Source: CADEED01 sp963839685
Lineage (GTDB): Bacteria; Pseudomonadota; Gammaproteobacteria; Steroidobacterales; Steroidobacteraceae
Direction: 5' to 3'
Assembly: GCA_963839685.1 (NCBI GenBank)
Contig: CAWIVS010000015.1
Location: forward strand, 1 to 64,000
DNA: 64,000 nt
The notes under the pieces are model-generated. The model was not told where the DNA came from and searched no databases. It was given only the letters and a program-made list of their open reading frames with translations. Each line of letters begins with the position of its first letter. The first letter of the stretch is position 1. The position numbers and the translations under genes are program-made. Shown in pieces: positions 1 through 9,930 of the stretch.

Positions 1-2
1 CC

Positions 3-998
3 ATCGCACGTCCGGCCTATAACAACATGTTCATGACGACGGGGGTCGATGGACCTGGGACGCTGACGATGCTGGGCGGTATTCCGAGAGCCAACAGGGG
101 CAACGCCAGCCTCGAGCCGCTCGAGTCGACCAACCTGGATGTCTCACTCGAGTACTACTACTCCGACAGCAGCTACGCGTCGATCGGCTTCTTCACGAAG
201 GCGGTCAACAACTTCGTCGGTACCGGGGTCTCGGGCACGACTCTGTTCGATATTCAGGATCCGAGCTCCGGCGCGCCTGGCACTTTGACTGCAGCTGCGC
301 GTGATGCGTTGACTGCACAGGGCTGGGCGGTGAACGAGCAGAACATGTTCACCATGGCGGCGATTCTGGACAATCCGGCCACCTTCCCGGGTGGTGCAAA
401 TGACTACATCGATCCGTCGGAGGCGGGCGGTACACAGCAAGCGCTGGACATGATTGCGAACTTCGACATTGTTGCCGACGCCAACGACCCGTTGTTCCAG
501 TTCAACCTGGCCCAGCCGGTCAACACCGAGACCGCGAATATTGATGGTATCGAAGTGGCATGGCAGCACTTCTTTGGCGAGAGCGGCTTTGGCTTCCAGG
601 CCAACGCCACGTTCGTCAATGGAGACGTCGGCTATGACCTGTCAGCGGCACCGACTGTCTCGCAGTTCGCGCTGGAGGGACTCTCAGACTCCGCCAACGC
701 CGTGCTGATCTACGAGAAGTACGGTTTGTCTGCGCGCGTGGCGTACAACTGGCGTGATGCCTTCCTGACGGCGACGACGTGGGCAGGCCAGCAGGGTCTG
801 CCGGGGTTCGTGGATGAATACAAGCAGGTCGACTTCAACGTGACCTACACCTTCAACGAAAAGATCGCCGTTGGCCTGGACGTCATTAACCTCACGGGTG
901 AAGGCCAGATCATCTACAGCCGTACCAAGCAAATGCAGTGGTGGAACGCCGAAGGTGATCCGCGCTACATGCTGACCGCGCGCTACAACTTCCAGTAA
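3..998 (+). CDS. TonB-dependent receptor, C-terminal part (cut by window edge)
   Basis: The reading frame is open from the first bases of the window and ends at TAA, giving about 331 residues. It is the C-terminal beta-barrel of an outer-membrane TonB-dependent receptor. It aligns closely with the C-termini of the two TBDRs at 12156 and 18694: shared pieces include LEPLEST.N.DVSLEYY, a FFGESGFG block before an N..NGDV strand, and the closing INLTGE. It ends in an aromatic/polar YNFQ, as expected of a Bam-recognised barrel strand. The plug and TonB box lie upstream of the window. It heads module A, whose downstream genes follow after a terminator. Its ligand is unknown; the family and the neighbouring locus suggest an oligosaccharide. 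Confidence 0.93.
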   Translation: MARPAYNNMFMTTGVDGPGTLTMLGGIPRANRGNASLEPLESTNLDVSLEYYYSDSSYASIGFFTKAVNNFVGTGVSGTTLFDIQDPSSGAPGTLTAAARDALTAQGWAVNEQNMFTMAAILDNPATFPGGANDYIDPSEAGGTQQALDMIANFDIVADANDPLFQFNLAQPVNTETANIDGIEVAWQHFFGESGFGFQANATFVNGDVGYDLSAAPTVSQFALEGLSDSANAVLIYEKYGLSARVAYNWRDAFLTATTWAGQQGLPGFVDEYKQVDFNVTYTFNEKIAVGLDVINLTGEGQIIYSRTKQMQWWNAEGDPRYMLTARYNFQ

Positions 999-1058
999 TA
1001 GCGCACTCGAACGGGGATTCCCGCCGGATGGCGGCGGGAATCCTCTGCGAGGATAATC

Positions 1059-1094
1059 GGGTTCCCAGAGCATCCCTCTCGGAACCCTTTTTTT
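1059..1094 (+). terminator. Rho-independent terminator after TBDR
   Basis: GGGTTCC (1059-1065) pairs with GGAACCC (1081-1087), with an inner AGAG/CTCT pairing, and is followed by seven T (1088-1094). A second, perfect 11-bp hairpin without a T tract sits just upstream (1015-1043, GGATTCCCGCC pairing with GGCGGGAATCC). Together they separate the receptor from the SapC gene, as terminators do in modules B and C. Confidence 0.75.
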
Positions 1095-1109
1095 ACGGCA
1101 AATCCATCC

Positions 1110-1835
1110 ATGGCCTTAACTATCCTGACCAACGACCAGCACCGGTCAGTCGCCGTCGACACCCGTGCCCGCCCGGAGTACGGCGACACGGTGAACCGTG
1201 CCGTTGCGCTGAGCGCCGAATTCAATGAGCTGCACCGGGAGTTCCCGCTGCTGCTGCGCAAGACCGACGAGGCGCCCGGTTTCGTCGCTCACGCCATCCT
1301 TGGCTTCGAGAAAGATGAAAACCTGTTCGTCGAGGGCGACCGCTGGATCAGCACCCATATCCCGGCGACGCTGGCCCGCGGGCCGTTCTCCCTGGGCTAC
1401 ATTCGGCCCGAGGACGGTGGCAATGCGCCGGCCGGCATCAAGGTGATGATCGACGAGGAACATCCGCGCTTGCGCGCGGAAGGGCAGCCAGTGTTTCTGC
1501 CGCTCGGTGGCGAGACGCCGTACCTCCAGGGAATCAAGCGCGTACTGCAGACAGTCGACGCGGGCCTGCGGGTCGATCGGCTGTTGTATCGCGAGCTGGT
1601 GGCGATGGACCTGATGGAAGAGGTCAAGATTCAGATCTCGGTCTTCGCTGAGCTGCGCTATGACTTCAGCGGTTACCACTCCATCAATCAGGAAAAGCTC
1701 GCGGCCCTGAACGCCGAGCAACTGCTCAGACTGCATCGGCTGGGCTTGCTCGGTCCGGTTTACTTCCTGATCTCCTCGCTCGGCAATTTTCAGAAACTGG
1801 TCAACCTGAAGATCGCCCGGCTTCAGTCGGTCTGA
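1110..1835 (+). CDS. SapC family protein
   Basis: This 241-residue protein has the SapC (PF07277) layout: a short N-terminal strand region, a LGFEK.ENLFVEGDRW block around residues 65-75, and a C-terminal SSLGN..KLV.LK segment. It is clearly paralogous to the SapC at 21992, which has LGFEKGENLFVSGGRW and SSVGNVRKLI at the same places. There is no signal peptide or membrane segment, so it is probably cytoplasmic. The family was named after a Campylobacter surface-layer protein, but its role in TBDR loci is not established. It is the first gene after the terminator and lies 8 bp before the cupin gene, so the two are probably co-transcribed. Confidence 0.85.
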   Translation: MALTILTNDQHRSVAVDTRARPEYGDTVNRAVALSAEFNELHREFPLLLRKTDEAPGFVAHAILGFEKDENLFVEGDRWISTHIPATLARGPFSLGYIRPEDGGNAPAGIKVMIDEEHPRLRAEGQPVFLPLGGETPYLQGIKRVLQTVDAGLRVDRLLYRELVAMDLMEEVKIQISVFAELRYDFSGYHSINQEKLAALNAEQLLRLHRLGLLGPVYFLISSLGNFQKLVNLKIARLQSV

Positions 1836-1843
1836 AGGTAGCC

Positions 1844-2866
1844 ATGAGCCATCAGGTCCGCGTCATCGATGGGCTGCGATTCGACCGCATTCCATTCGAC
1901 GAATTGTTCGCCGGCAATGAGCCGGTGCTGATGCGCGGACTGACCGCCGATTGGCCACTGGTACAGGCGGCTCGCCAGGCGCCGACCAGAGTGATGGAGT
2001 TGCTCGCCGCCAGTTACAACAAGAAGCCGGTGATCGTGTATGTGGGCGACCCGGAGATGGGCGGTCGCTTTGGCTACAACGAGTCGGTGACCGGTTTCAA
2101 TTATCGATCCGAGCGTCGCGACTTTGTGGAAGTGCTGGACCGCATCCGCGCGGATTCTGGCAGCGACGTTCACCCGTATTACTACATGAACTCCATCGTG
2201 GTGGACCAGAGCTTTCCGGGCTTGGCAGCGCAGAACTCGTTGGTCTTCAATCATCCGGTCTTCGACCGCTACCCGCACGTTGGGAAGATCTGGATCGGCA
2301 CCGAGTCGGTCGCCGTGGCTCACTACGACGTGCCTCGCAACATTGCCTGCTGCGTCCTCGGGCGCCGGCGCTTCACGCTGTTCCGCCCGGAGCAGATCCG
2401 GAATTTGTATCCGGGCCCGCTCAACCTGACGCCTGGCGGCCAGGTCGTGACGATGGCCAACCTCAGGCAACCGGACTTCGCCCGCTTCCCGCGGCTGCGG
2501 CAGGCGCTGGATGAAGCCTGGATCGCCGAGTTGGAGCCGGGCGATGCGTTGTACTACCCGAGCCTCTGGTGGCACGAGGCCGAGGCGCTGGACCGCTTCA
2601 ACGTCATGATGAACTACTGGTGGGTCGACTCGCCGGCCTACATGGGTGATCCGATGGATGTGCTGATGCACGCCATGCTTGGCCTGCGAGACCGGCCGCT
2701 GGTGGACCGGCAGGGCTGGCGCGCCCTGTTCGACTACTACATCTTCGGTGACAACTCGGTGCCACGGGCTCATCTGCCGGAGCACATCCAGGGCGCGCTC
2801 GCCGACATGAATGAAGAGAACGCACGCCGCATCCGCGACGTCGTGCACCACAGTCTGAACCGCTAG
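1844..2866 (+). CDS. Cupin-like (JmjC/cupin_8) Fe(II) oxygenase-type protein
   Basis: The 340-residue protein has a JmjC/cupin_8 double-stranded beta-helix core. A metal triad is visible: His160 and Asp162 in AHYDVPRN, and His244 in PSLWWHE. The surrounding RRRFTLF.PEQI.NLYPGPL and LEPGDALYYPS motifs are typical of cupin_8 proteins, which are 2-oxoglutarate/Fe(II) hydroxylases. The paralogue at 22814 has the same three ligands at the same residue numbers. The gene sits between SapC and a halogenase, with 13 bp to the halogenase start. The substrate is unknown; a protein side chain or a small aromatic are both possible. Confidence 0.85.
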   Translation: MSHQVRVIDGLRFDRIPFDELFAGNEPVLMRGLTADWPLVQAARQAPTRVMELLAASYNKKPVIVYVGDPEMGGRFGYNESVTGFNYRSERRDFVEVLDRIRADSGSDVHPYYYMNSIVVDQSFPGLAAQNSLVFNHPVFDRYPHVGKIWIGTESVAVAHYDVPRNIACCVLGRRRFTLFRPEQIRNLYPGPLNLTPGGQVVTMANLRQPDFARFPRLRQALDEAWIAELEPGDALYYPSLWWHEAEALDRFNVMMNYWWVDSPAYMGDPMDVLMHAMLGLRDRPLVDRQGWRALFDYYIFGDNSVPRAHLPEHIQGALADMNEENARRIRDVVHHSLNR

Positions 2867-2879
2867 GAAGCCAGAGCGC

Positions 2880-4376
2880 GTGAACTCCGGCAAAACACGT
2901 GTCGTCATCGCCGGTGGCGGCACCGCAGGTTGGCTGGCCGCCTACAGCCTCGCCAAGCGGCTGGGCAGTCAGCTCGAGATCACGCTCGTGGAGTCTGACC
3001 TGATTGGCACCGTGGGCGTGGGCGAGGCGACCATCCCCACGATGAAGAGCTTCCACAGCCTGATGGAGATCGACGAGCGCGAGTTCATGGTGGCCACGCA
3101 GGCGACCTTCAAGATCGGCATCTGGTTCGACAACTGGGCCAATATCGGCGACAGCTACATCCACTCTTTCGGTGTCATCGGCCAGGGATCCTGGATGGCT
3201 GAGTTCCATGAATACTGGCTCGAACTGCATGCCCAGGGTCTGGGCGGCAACCTCGAGGACTACTGCCTGGAGTGGAAAGCGGCAAAGCAGGGCAAGTTCG
3301 CGACCCAGGCTGGCAAGACCAACCTTAACTACGCCTACCATCTCAACGCGACGGCATACGCGCAGTTCTTGCGGGGCAAGAGTGAAGCGCTCGGCGCCAG
3401 GCGCGTGGAAGGCAAGATCGCCAATGTCAGGTTGTCTCCGCAGACGGGCAACATCGAGTCGCTGGACCTGGACGGCGGCGCATCCGTGGCGGGAGACTTT
3501 TTCATCGACTGCACGGGTTTCAGGGGCCTGCTGATCGGCGAGGTGCTGGGCGTCGGTTACGAGGATTGGGGACACTGGCTGGCCGCCGACAGCGCCTGGG
3601 CTGTGCAGACCGAGAGCACTCAGGCGCCGCCACCTTATACACGGGCGATTGCCCATCCCGTTGGCTGGCAATGGCGCATTCCGCTGCAACATCGCACCGG
3701 CAACGGCATCGTCTACAGCAGCCGTTTCTGTTCCGACGATGAGGCGCGTTCGCTCCTGATGAAGAACCTGACGGGTCCGACCATTACTGAACCGCGGCAG
3801 CTCAAATTCCGCACCGGGCGCCGGCATCAGCCCTGGCACCGGAACTGTGTCGCGCTGGGTCTCGCGGCCGGGTTCCTCGAGCCGCTCGAGTCGACCAGCA
3901 TTCACTTGATTACCATCGGCCTGGTTCGCTTGATGCGGCTCTTCCCCTTCAGCGGCGAGTTTGAACAGCAAGCCGAGCGCTTCAATATTGAGAGCAAGAT
4001 TGAGTGGGAAGAAGTGCGCGATTTCATCATCCTGCATTACAAGCAGACCCGCAGGGATGACAGCCCATTCTGGAACTACTACCGCACCATGGAAGTACCC
4101 CGCAATGTCACGCACCGGATTGAAATCTTCCGGAAGAACGGTTTCGTGTGGCCGGACAAGGTCAATCTGTTCCGGATCGATTCCTGGATACAGGTAATGA
4201 TGGGGCAGGGCGTGTTCCCGGAAAGTCACCATGGCGCGACTCGAATACCGGGGACCGGGAGCCTCCAGCAGACGTTGGACCAGATCCGCGTGAAGGTAGA
4301 CCGCAGCCTGGCGCAGATGCCGGACCATCAGGCATTCATCGACCGCTATTGCCCAATCCGCCGGAGCTCGTCATGA
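2880..4376 (+). CDS. FAD-dependent tryptophan-halogenase family protein
   Basis: This 498-residue flavoprotein starts at GTG. It has the FAD dinucleotide site (GGGTAGW, residues 12-18), the active-site lysine equivalent to Lys79 of PrnA (Lys78 in ATFKIGIWF), the halogenase signature WxWxIP in GWQWRIPLQHR, and the EPLEST motif holding the second catalytic glutamate. The set is complete, so an active enzyme is expected: FADH2 + O2 + halide to HOCl/HOBr and then C-halogenation. A flavin reductase partner is not encoded here. Relatives from TBDR loci (Brevundimonas BrvH, Xanthomonas enzymes) brominate indole in vitro, as I recall, but their native substrate is unknown. The gene follows the cupin by 13 bp and precedes a second, divergent halogenase. 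Confidence 0.93.
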   Translation: MNSGKTRVVIAGGGTAGWLAAYSLAKRLGSQLEITLVESDLIGTVGVGEATIPTMKSFHSLMEIDEREFMVATQATFKIGIWFDNWANIGDSYIHSFGVIGQGSWMAEFHEYWLELHAQGLGGNLEDYCLEWKAAKQGKFATQAGKTNLNYAYHLNATAYAQFLRGKSEALGARRVEGKIANVRLSPQTGNIESLDLDGGASVAGDFFIDCTGFRGLLIGEVLGVGYEDWGHWLAADSAWAVQTESTQAPPPYTRAIAHPVGWQWRIPLQHRTGNGIVYSSRFCSDDEARSLLMKNLTGPTITEPRQLKFRTGRRHQPWHRNCVALGLAAGFLEPLESTSIHLITIGLVRLMRLFPFSGEFEQQAERFNIESKIEWEEVRDFIILHYKQTRRDDSPFWNYYRTMEVPRNVTHRIEIFRKNGFVWPDKVNLFRIDSWIQVMMGQGVFPESHHGATRIPGTGSLQQTLDQIRVKVDRSLAQMPDHQAFIDRYCPIRRSSS

Positions 4377-4422
4377 CCACCGAACGCTTGCGGAACCGGA
4401 AGTAGCCGCGTCCCGGCACGCT

Positions 4423-5935
4423 GTGCAATCCGAAGATCGCAAACTGACCAGCATCGTCATCGCCGGTGGCGGCTCGGCCGGCTGGATGACAGCCGCGGCC
4501 TTGTCGAACCACCTGCAGTCGGGTTGTCGCATTACGCTCATAGAGTCCGAAGAGATCGGCATCGTCGGTGTCGGCGAAGCGACGATTCCGCCGATCAAGA
4601 AGTTCAACCAGGCGTTGGGCCTGGACGAATTCGAATTTCTCAGTCGGACCAAGGGCTCGTACAAGCTCGGCATTCAGTTCGTCGATTGGGTGGAACCTGG
4701 CCGGCGCTACTTCCACCCATTCGGCACTTATGGGCGGGCCTTCGACTTCGGCCATCTGCTTTACTTCTGGCACCAGGCGCAGCGGCAGGGCAAGGCTTCA
4801 TCCAGCCTGGACGACTATTGCATGGCCTGGGTGATGGCCTCGCAGGCACGGTTTGCGCCTCCGCTGACCGATCCTCGCAGTCGTGCTATCGACCTACGAC
4901 TATGCCTATCACTTTGATGCGTCGCTCTACGCAGCGTTTCTGCGCGAGGTTGCGGAGCGGCGTGGAGTGGTACGCATGGAAGGCAGGATCGTCTCGACTC
5001 GGCTGAACGGCGAGAACGGTCATGTCGAGGCGCTCCGGCTGCAGGACGGGCGCGAAGTGTCGGGCGAACTGTTCATCGATTGCTCCGGATTTCGCGGGCT
5101 GTTGATCGAAGAGGCGCTCCATACCGGCTACGAGGACTGGACGCACTGGTTGCCCTGCGATCGCGCGGTCGCGGTGCCCTGCGCGAGTGCTGGCGATTTT
5201 CTGCCCTATACGCGCTCCACGGCGCGAACCGCAGGCTGGCAATGGCGCATCCCCTTGCAACATCGTATCGGCAATGGATACGTCTATTCATCGAACTACC
5301 TCGATGAGGAAGGCGCAGCTGCCACGCTGCTGGCGCATCTCGATGGCAAGGCACTGGCCGAGCCACGCACACTACGATTCGTGACGGGCCGCCGGCGACT
5401 GGTCTGGAATCGCAACGTGGTCGCCATCGGCTTGTCGAGCGGATTTCTCGAGCCGCTGGAATCGACCAGCCTGCATCTCATCCAGGCCAGTATTCTGCGG
5501 CTGCTGGCCATGTTTCCCGACCGGAATTTCGACCCGACCGTGCGCGACGAATACAATCGCATCGCCAACAGTGAGCTGGAACGCGTGCGCGACTTTCTGA
5601 TCCTGCACTACCATCTCAATCGGCGCAGCGAGGGTGAACTCTGGCGCTACTGCGCGAACATGCCGATACCAGACACATTGACCGAGAGCATCGAGCATTT
5701 CCGTCGCAATGCTCGCATCGTGCAGCGCGAGCACGAAGTGTTCGTCAAAGCATCGTGGCTCGCAGTGCACGTCGGCCAGCTCAATCTGCCCGAAGCGTGC
5801 GACCAGCCTCCGCAAGTTCATGCGACTGACAGCGCGCAATGGCTGGAGAAAATGCGCGCCAGCATGCATGCGGAGGCGAGCCGGTTACCGACACATCAGC
5901 AATACATCGAGAGCAACTGTCGCGCGGCCGCGTGA
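4423..5935 (+). CDS. Second tryptophan-halogenase family protein, one frameshift
   Basis: Two adjoining frames together make one 503-residue halogenase. Frame 1 (GTG at 4423) carries the FAD site GGGSAGW, the lysine motif GSYKLGIQF and the stretch up to LTDPRS. The protein continues in frame 2 from VLSTYDYAYHFDASLY at about 4883, with GWQWRIPLQHR and EPLEST intact. Removing a single base near 4882 restores continuity and the family length. The rest is undamaged, so a sequence error or very recent mutation is likelier than an old pseudogene. It is more divergent from the other three halogenases than they are from one another, for example GSYK instead of ATFK, and may use a different substrate. 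Confidence 0.88.
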
Positions 5936-5954
5936 GCCGTGCTCGAGGAGTCCC

Positions 5955-7214
5955 GTGCTCGACCAGACTCGCAAAGCGAACGAAGCGAACGCACCCCATC
6001 GGCAGCGGATCATCGAGGTCAAACGCAAGCTACGCGCGCAGATCCACGACATGCCCAGGCGCTTTGCAGCGGTGACGGCTCGCGTCGAAGCCCAGATCGA
6101 GCAAATAGTGCTCGAGCGTGCTTCCGGCACCACGCCGGTGCCGCAGATCGAGTTCGGGCAGCTCGATCGCGTAACCGATGTGCAGAAGGATCACATTCGC
6201 CAGCGGGGCTGCCTCGTCATCCGCAATGTGTTTGATGATGCCCGTGTCGCTGCCTGGACCTCCGGGCTCTCGGAATATCTCGAAGCCAATGACTACCTGG
6301 AAAAATTGAAGAAGGGAGGCGCGGTCGACGATTACTTCGGCACTCTGGCCAGTGCCAAACCTCAGATTTACGGCGTGTTCTGGTCACGGGCGCAAATGGA
6401 GGCGCGGACCGATCCTGCAATGGCAAGAGCCGAGACCTTCCTGAATGGGCTCTGGCGCGCATCGTCGCCGAACGGTCCGGTCTTTGATCCCGATCTGAAC
6501 CTCATCTACGCGGACCGCGTCCGATTCCGCCAACCCGGCGATGCTTCGCTGGGACTGTCGGCTCATGTCGACGCGGGATCCATCGATCGCTGGATCGATC
6601 CGGCTTACCACGGCACGGTGTATCGCCACGTATTTGGCGGAGATCTGGAAAAGTACGACCCGTTTGAAGCCTGGGGCCGCACAGAGATCAAGGAAATCCC
6701 ATCACCGGCCGTGTGCCGCATGTTCCGGACGTTTCAAGGTTGGACGGCATTGACTCAGCAAGGCCCCAACGACGGAACGCTTCAGTTATTGCCCATTGCT
6801 GACGCAATGCCGTGGATGCTGCTGCGCGCGCTTCAGGACGACGTGCCGGAAGATGAGCTGTGTGGCGCCGCTGCCTGCCGCGCAATGGTGATCGGGAAGG
6901 AGTATCACCAGCTCTTGCTGGAAGGCTACGGTTCCATTCCGCTCATGCAGCCAGGAGACGCTATCTTCTGGCATCCCGATGTACTTCATGGCGTCGAGGA
7001 TGCGCACCGCGGCACCGGCTATTCGAGCGTCATGTATATCGCACCGGCACCCGACTGCGCCAAGAATCGCCAGTACGCAGAAATTCAGAAGGCCGCATTC
7101 GAAGCCGGTCTGTCAGCACCAGACTTTGCTCCGGATAACTTTGAAGTCGACTTCGCAGGGCGCTTTACGCGCGCCGACCTCAGCCCGCTTGGACTGCGCG
7201 TAATGGGGTACTGA
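5955..7214 (+). CDS. DUF1479 family protein (YbiU-like, putative 2OG-Fe(II) oxygenase)
   Basis: I place the start at GTG 5955 (419 residues), because the longer open frame runs back into the halogenase. The protein matches the DUF1479/YbiU family throughout: an N-terminal helical part with DMPRRFAAV, then RGCLVIRNVF, a GLSAHVDAGSIDRWID block and, near the end, GDAIFWHPDVLHGVE. The HxD in SAHVDAG and the distal His in DVLHGVE fit a cupin/2OG-Fe(II) fold. The family's reaction is not established. It lies 19 bp after the halogenase and 7 bp before the Gfo/Idh gene, in the same + strand run. Confidence 0.85.
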   Translation: MLDQTRKANEANAPHRQRIIEVKRKLRAQIHDMPRRFAAVTARVEAQIEQIVLERASGTTPVPQIEFGQLDRVTDVQKDHIRQRGCLVIRNVFDDARVAAWTSGLSEYLEANDYLEKLKKGGAVDDYFGTLASAKPQIYGVFWSRAQMEARTDPAMARAETFLNGLWRASSPNGPVFDPDLNLIYADRVRFRQPGDASLGLSAHVDAGSIDRWIDPAYHGTVYRHVFGGDLEKYDPFEAWGRTEIKEIPSPAVCRMFRTFQGWTALTQQGPNDGTLQLLPIADAMPWMLLRALQDDVPEDELCGAAACRAMVIGKEYHQLLLEGYGSIPLMQPGDAIFWHPDVLHGVEDAHRGTGYSSVMYIAPAPDCAKNRQYAEIQKAAFEAGLSAPDFAPDNFEVDFAGRFTRADLSPLGLRVMGY

Positions 7215-7221
7215 GAAAGGC

Positions 7222-8291
7222 ATGCCAGAGAAGAAGTTAGGCATCGGAATTCTGGGGTGCGGGCCCATCTCGCAGTTCGCGCATTTTGAGTCTGTCCAGA
7301 AGTCTCGCAATACGGTGCTGGAGGCGGTTTGCGATGCGGACGAAGGGCTCGCCAATCGCTTTGGCAGGTTCTACGACGCGAACAACATCTATCTCGACTA
7401 CGACCAGATGCTCGCCAATCCGGACATTGAGGCGGTCATCATCGCCATTTCCGATGCCTTTCATGTTCCAGCTGCGTTGCAAGCGCTTGCCGCGGGAAAG
7501 CACGTGCTGTGCGAAAAGCCGATCGGCATTGCAGTGGAAGAAGTCGAGGAACTGGAAGCCGCCGTCGAGAGAGAGCGGAAGAATCCTGCAGATCGGCCAC
7601 ATGCTTCGATTCGATCCGGGCATCGAATCAGCCAGGCATTTCATCAGTACCAGGATGGGGCAGATGCTGGCCCTGAAGGCATGGTATTGCGACAGCACGC
7701 ATCGTTATTCGATGACCGATGCCGTTCAGCCGTTGGCGCGCAAGGGCAGCAAGGTGCTGCGCCCTGGTGGCGATCCGAAGGCGGACAAGCAACGCTATTT
7801 CATGCTGGCTCACGGCAGCCATCTAGTGGATCTGGCTCGCTATCTCGGTGGCCCGATACGAGCCGTGCAAGCGCGGCTCAACCAGCGCTTCGGAGCACAC
7901 TGCTGGTTCATCGACGTCGATTTCACGAGCGGTGCGATCGGCCACCTCGATCTCACGATCGGCGTGCGCATGGACTGGCACGAAGGTTTCCAGATCTATG
8001 GAGAGAATGGCAGTGCCTCGGCGAAGATCTATAACCCCTGGTTCTACAAGTCGAGCGATGTCGAGCTCTTCCATGAGGACAGTGCCACGACGACTCGCGT
8101 GCTTGGAGCAGACGGTCACTTCTTCCGCCGACAGGTAGAAGGATTTGCGGACAGCGTTCTTTCAGGCGCGCCGATGCGCGGCGCCAACATTGCGGATGGT
8201 AGTCGCCTCCGTCAAGACCATGGTGGCGATCGCGCATTCCGTCGCATCTGGGAAGAGCGTCGAGGTCGAGAGCTCGAAGGGAGCGCTGTAG
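7222..8291 (+). CDS. Gfo/Idh/MocA family oxidoreductase, two frameshifts
   Basis: Three frames join into one protein of about 355 residues. Frame 1 gives the NAD(P)-binding Rossmann motif GILGCGPISQF and the family hallmark CEKPIG. After an extra base in the GAGAGAG run near 7575 the protein continues as GRILQIGHMLRFDPG. After a second extra base near 8201 it ends as VASVKTMVAIAHSVASGKSV with TAG at 8289-8291. Both repairs are single-base removals. The family reduces or oxidises sugars, inositols or related polyols. It directly abuts a sugar isomerase (TAG overlapping the next GTG), a common pairing in sugar or inositol catabolism. Confidence 0.85.
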
Positions 8292-9124
8292 TGGAGCTGG
8301 GCATCTTTTCCAGAACCTACCAGCTCATCGGGATAGACAGGATTTGTGCCCAGGCTGCGCAGGACGGCTTCCAAACTATCCAGTTCAATTTTTCGAGTGC
8401 AGGCTTACCTTCGCTTCCGAATGATTGGCCCGAGACGACAATCAAGGAAGTGGTGGCCAGCGCGACTCAGAGCGGACTAACAATCTGTGCGCTGTCGGGA
8501 ACCTACAACATGGCGAACCCCGATGTCACCAGGCGAAAGGCGGACCGGATCGGCTTCACGAACGTGGTGCGAGCCGCTCAATTCATGCAAGTGCCTCTCG
8601 TGACCCTGTGCACCGGATCGCGCGACGCAATGAACATGTGGTCGCCTCACCCGGACAACGGATCTCCTGAAGCCTGGGTTGCACTGCGAGGCGAGCTCGA
8701 TTTCGCACTCGAACTGGCTGAGCGTTACGGCGTCGCGCTCGGAGTCGAGCCGGAACCTGGCAACGTGGTCGGAAATGCAAAAGACGCGCGGCGGCTCCTG
8801 GATGAAATTGAAAATCCTCAACTGAAGATTGTCATGGACGCAGCAAACCTCCTGCCGCCGGAAAGCCAAACTCGGCAGCGCGAGGTGGTAGCGGAGGCCG
8901 TGGCCCTCCTCGGTGCAGACCTGGCGCTGGTTCACACGAAAGATGTGAGTCCATCCGGAGAGGCAGTCGCTGCGGGACGGGGCGTCGTGGATTTCCACAA
9001 TTTCCTGAAGGGGATTGTGTCGACCAGTTATCGCGGTCCGCTGGTCAGCCACAACTTTCCGGAAAGGGACGCGGCTTACGTCTCCGGCTTCTTGAGAGGC
9101 GTCCTCAACGAAGTCATGTCATGA
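8291..9124 (+). CDS. Sugar phosphate isomerase/epimerase (xylose isomerase-like TIM barrel)
   Basis: The GTG start at 8291 overlaps the TAG of the Gfo/Idh gene, and the product has 277 residues. It is an AP-endonuclease-2/xylose-isomerase-like TIM barrel: metal-ligand type segments appear in GVEPEPGN (about residues 154-161), in KIVMDAANLL and in LVHTKDV, with a late HNFPE. Members isomerise or epimerise keto-sugars or inosose derivatives. The neighbouring Gfo/Idh oxidoreductase suggests successive steps on the same polyol or sugar. Its stop overlaps the next gene as ATGA, indicating translational coupling. The exact substrate cannot be told. Confidence 0.82.
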   Translation: MELGIFSRTYQLIGIDRICAQAAQDGFQTIQFNFSSAGLPSLPNDWPETTIKEVVASATQSGLTICALSGTYNMANPDVTRRKADRIGFTNVVRAAQFMQVPLVTLCTGSRDAMNMWSPHPDNGSPEAWVALRGELDFALELAERYGVALGVEPEPGNVVGNAKDARRLLDEIENPQLKIVMDAANLLPPESQTRQREVVAEAVALLGADLALVHTKDVSPSGEAVAAGRGVVDFHNFLKGIVSTSYRGPLVSHNFPERDAAYVSGFLRGVLNEVMS

Positions 9125-9930
9125 CACGGGGCAGCTTCAAGACACATGACGGCTGCCTGGTCAGCTACGTCGATGAAGGTGATGGAATGCCAGTGTTATG
9201 GCAGCACGGCCTGGGTGCGACGCAGTCGCAGGTTGCCGAAGTGTTTCCGGAGACTTCGCAGTTCCGTCGCATCACCATGGAATGCCGGGGGCATGCAGAG
9301 TCGGAGTTGGGTGCACCTGAAGGCTTGTCGATCCAGCAATTTGCAGATGATGCGCTGCAGCTGCTGGATCATCTGGGAGTGAGACGTGCGGTGGTCGGTG
9401 GCATCTCGCTTGGCGCCGCGATCGCGCTTCGCCTGGCCGTCCAGAATCCAGAGCGCGTCAGCGAGCTGATTATCGCGAGGCCGGCGTGGATCAGCGAAGC
9501 CGCGCCGGAAAACCTCAGGATATACCTGGATGTCGCCGAACTACTGGCGCAATACGGCTCTGAGCAGGGCCTGGAGCGCCTCCAGGCTACCGAGCGATAT
9601 CGGCTGGTGATGAGGGAATCTCCGGACAACGCGGCGTCGATGCGGGGCTTCTTTACTCGTGAACCCGCGTCCACCGTGGCGCTTCTCAGCCGAATTCCAG
9701 CGCAGGGACCCGGAGTGACTCGGGAACAAATGTCTCGACTCGCACTGCCGACGCTGGTTATCGCCAACGAGGGCGACTATGTGCACTCGATTGCGACGGC
9801 GGCCGCAGTGGCAGAGTTGATCCCCGGAGCAATGCTGAAGATCATACCCTCCAAGAATTCCAATCGAGATGCCTACGTAGAAGCCTTCAAGGCCGCACTG
9901 GACGAATTCCTTTCCAATCGACATGAATGA
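9121..9930 (+). CDS. Alpha/beta-fold hydrolase
   Basis: This 269-residue alpha/beta hydrolase starts in an ATGA overlap with the isomerase gene. The nucleophile elbow GGISLGAAIAL shows a G-x-S-x-G motif, an oxyanion-hole HG appears in WQHGLG, and an acid is likely in VIANEGDYVHS. There is no signal peptide, so it is cytosolic. A catalytic histidine near the C-terminus is not obvious: the expected G-H position reads IPSKNSN, which may mean a changed triad. It overlaps the following oxygenase gene by 8 bp and is probably part of the module A operon. Lactone or ester hydrolysis is plausible. Confidence 0.82.
   Translation: MTRGSFKTHDGCLVSYVDEGDGMPVLWQHGLGATQSQVAEVFPETSQFRRITMECRGHAESELGAPEGLSIQQFADDALQLLDHLGVRRAVVGGISLGAAIALRLAVQNPERVSELIIARPAWISEAAPENLRIYLDVAELLAQYGSEQGLERLQATERYRLVMRESPDNAASMRGFFTREPASTVALLSRIPAQGPGVTREQMSRLALPTLVIANEGDYVHSIATAAAVAELIPGAMLKIIPSKNSNRDAYVEAFKAALDEFLSNRHE

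Noticed and set aside
2604..4328. 574-residue open frame antisense to the halogenase gene
   Set aside because: It lies fully opposite a gene with complete family motifs, and its Arg/His/Pro-rich composition is that of a high-GC shadow frame.
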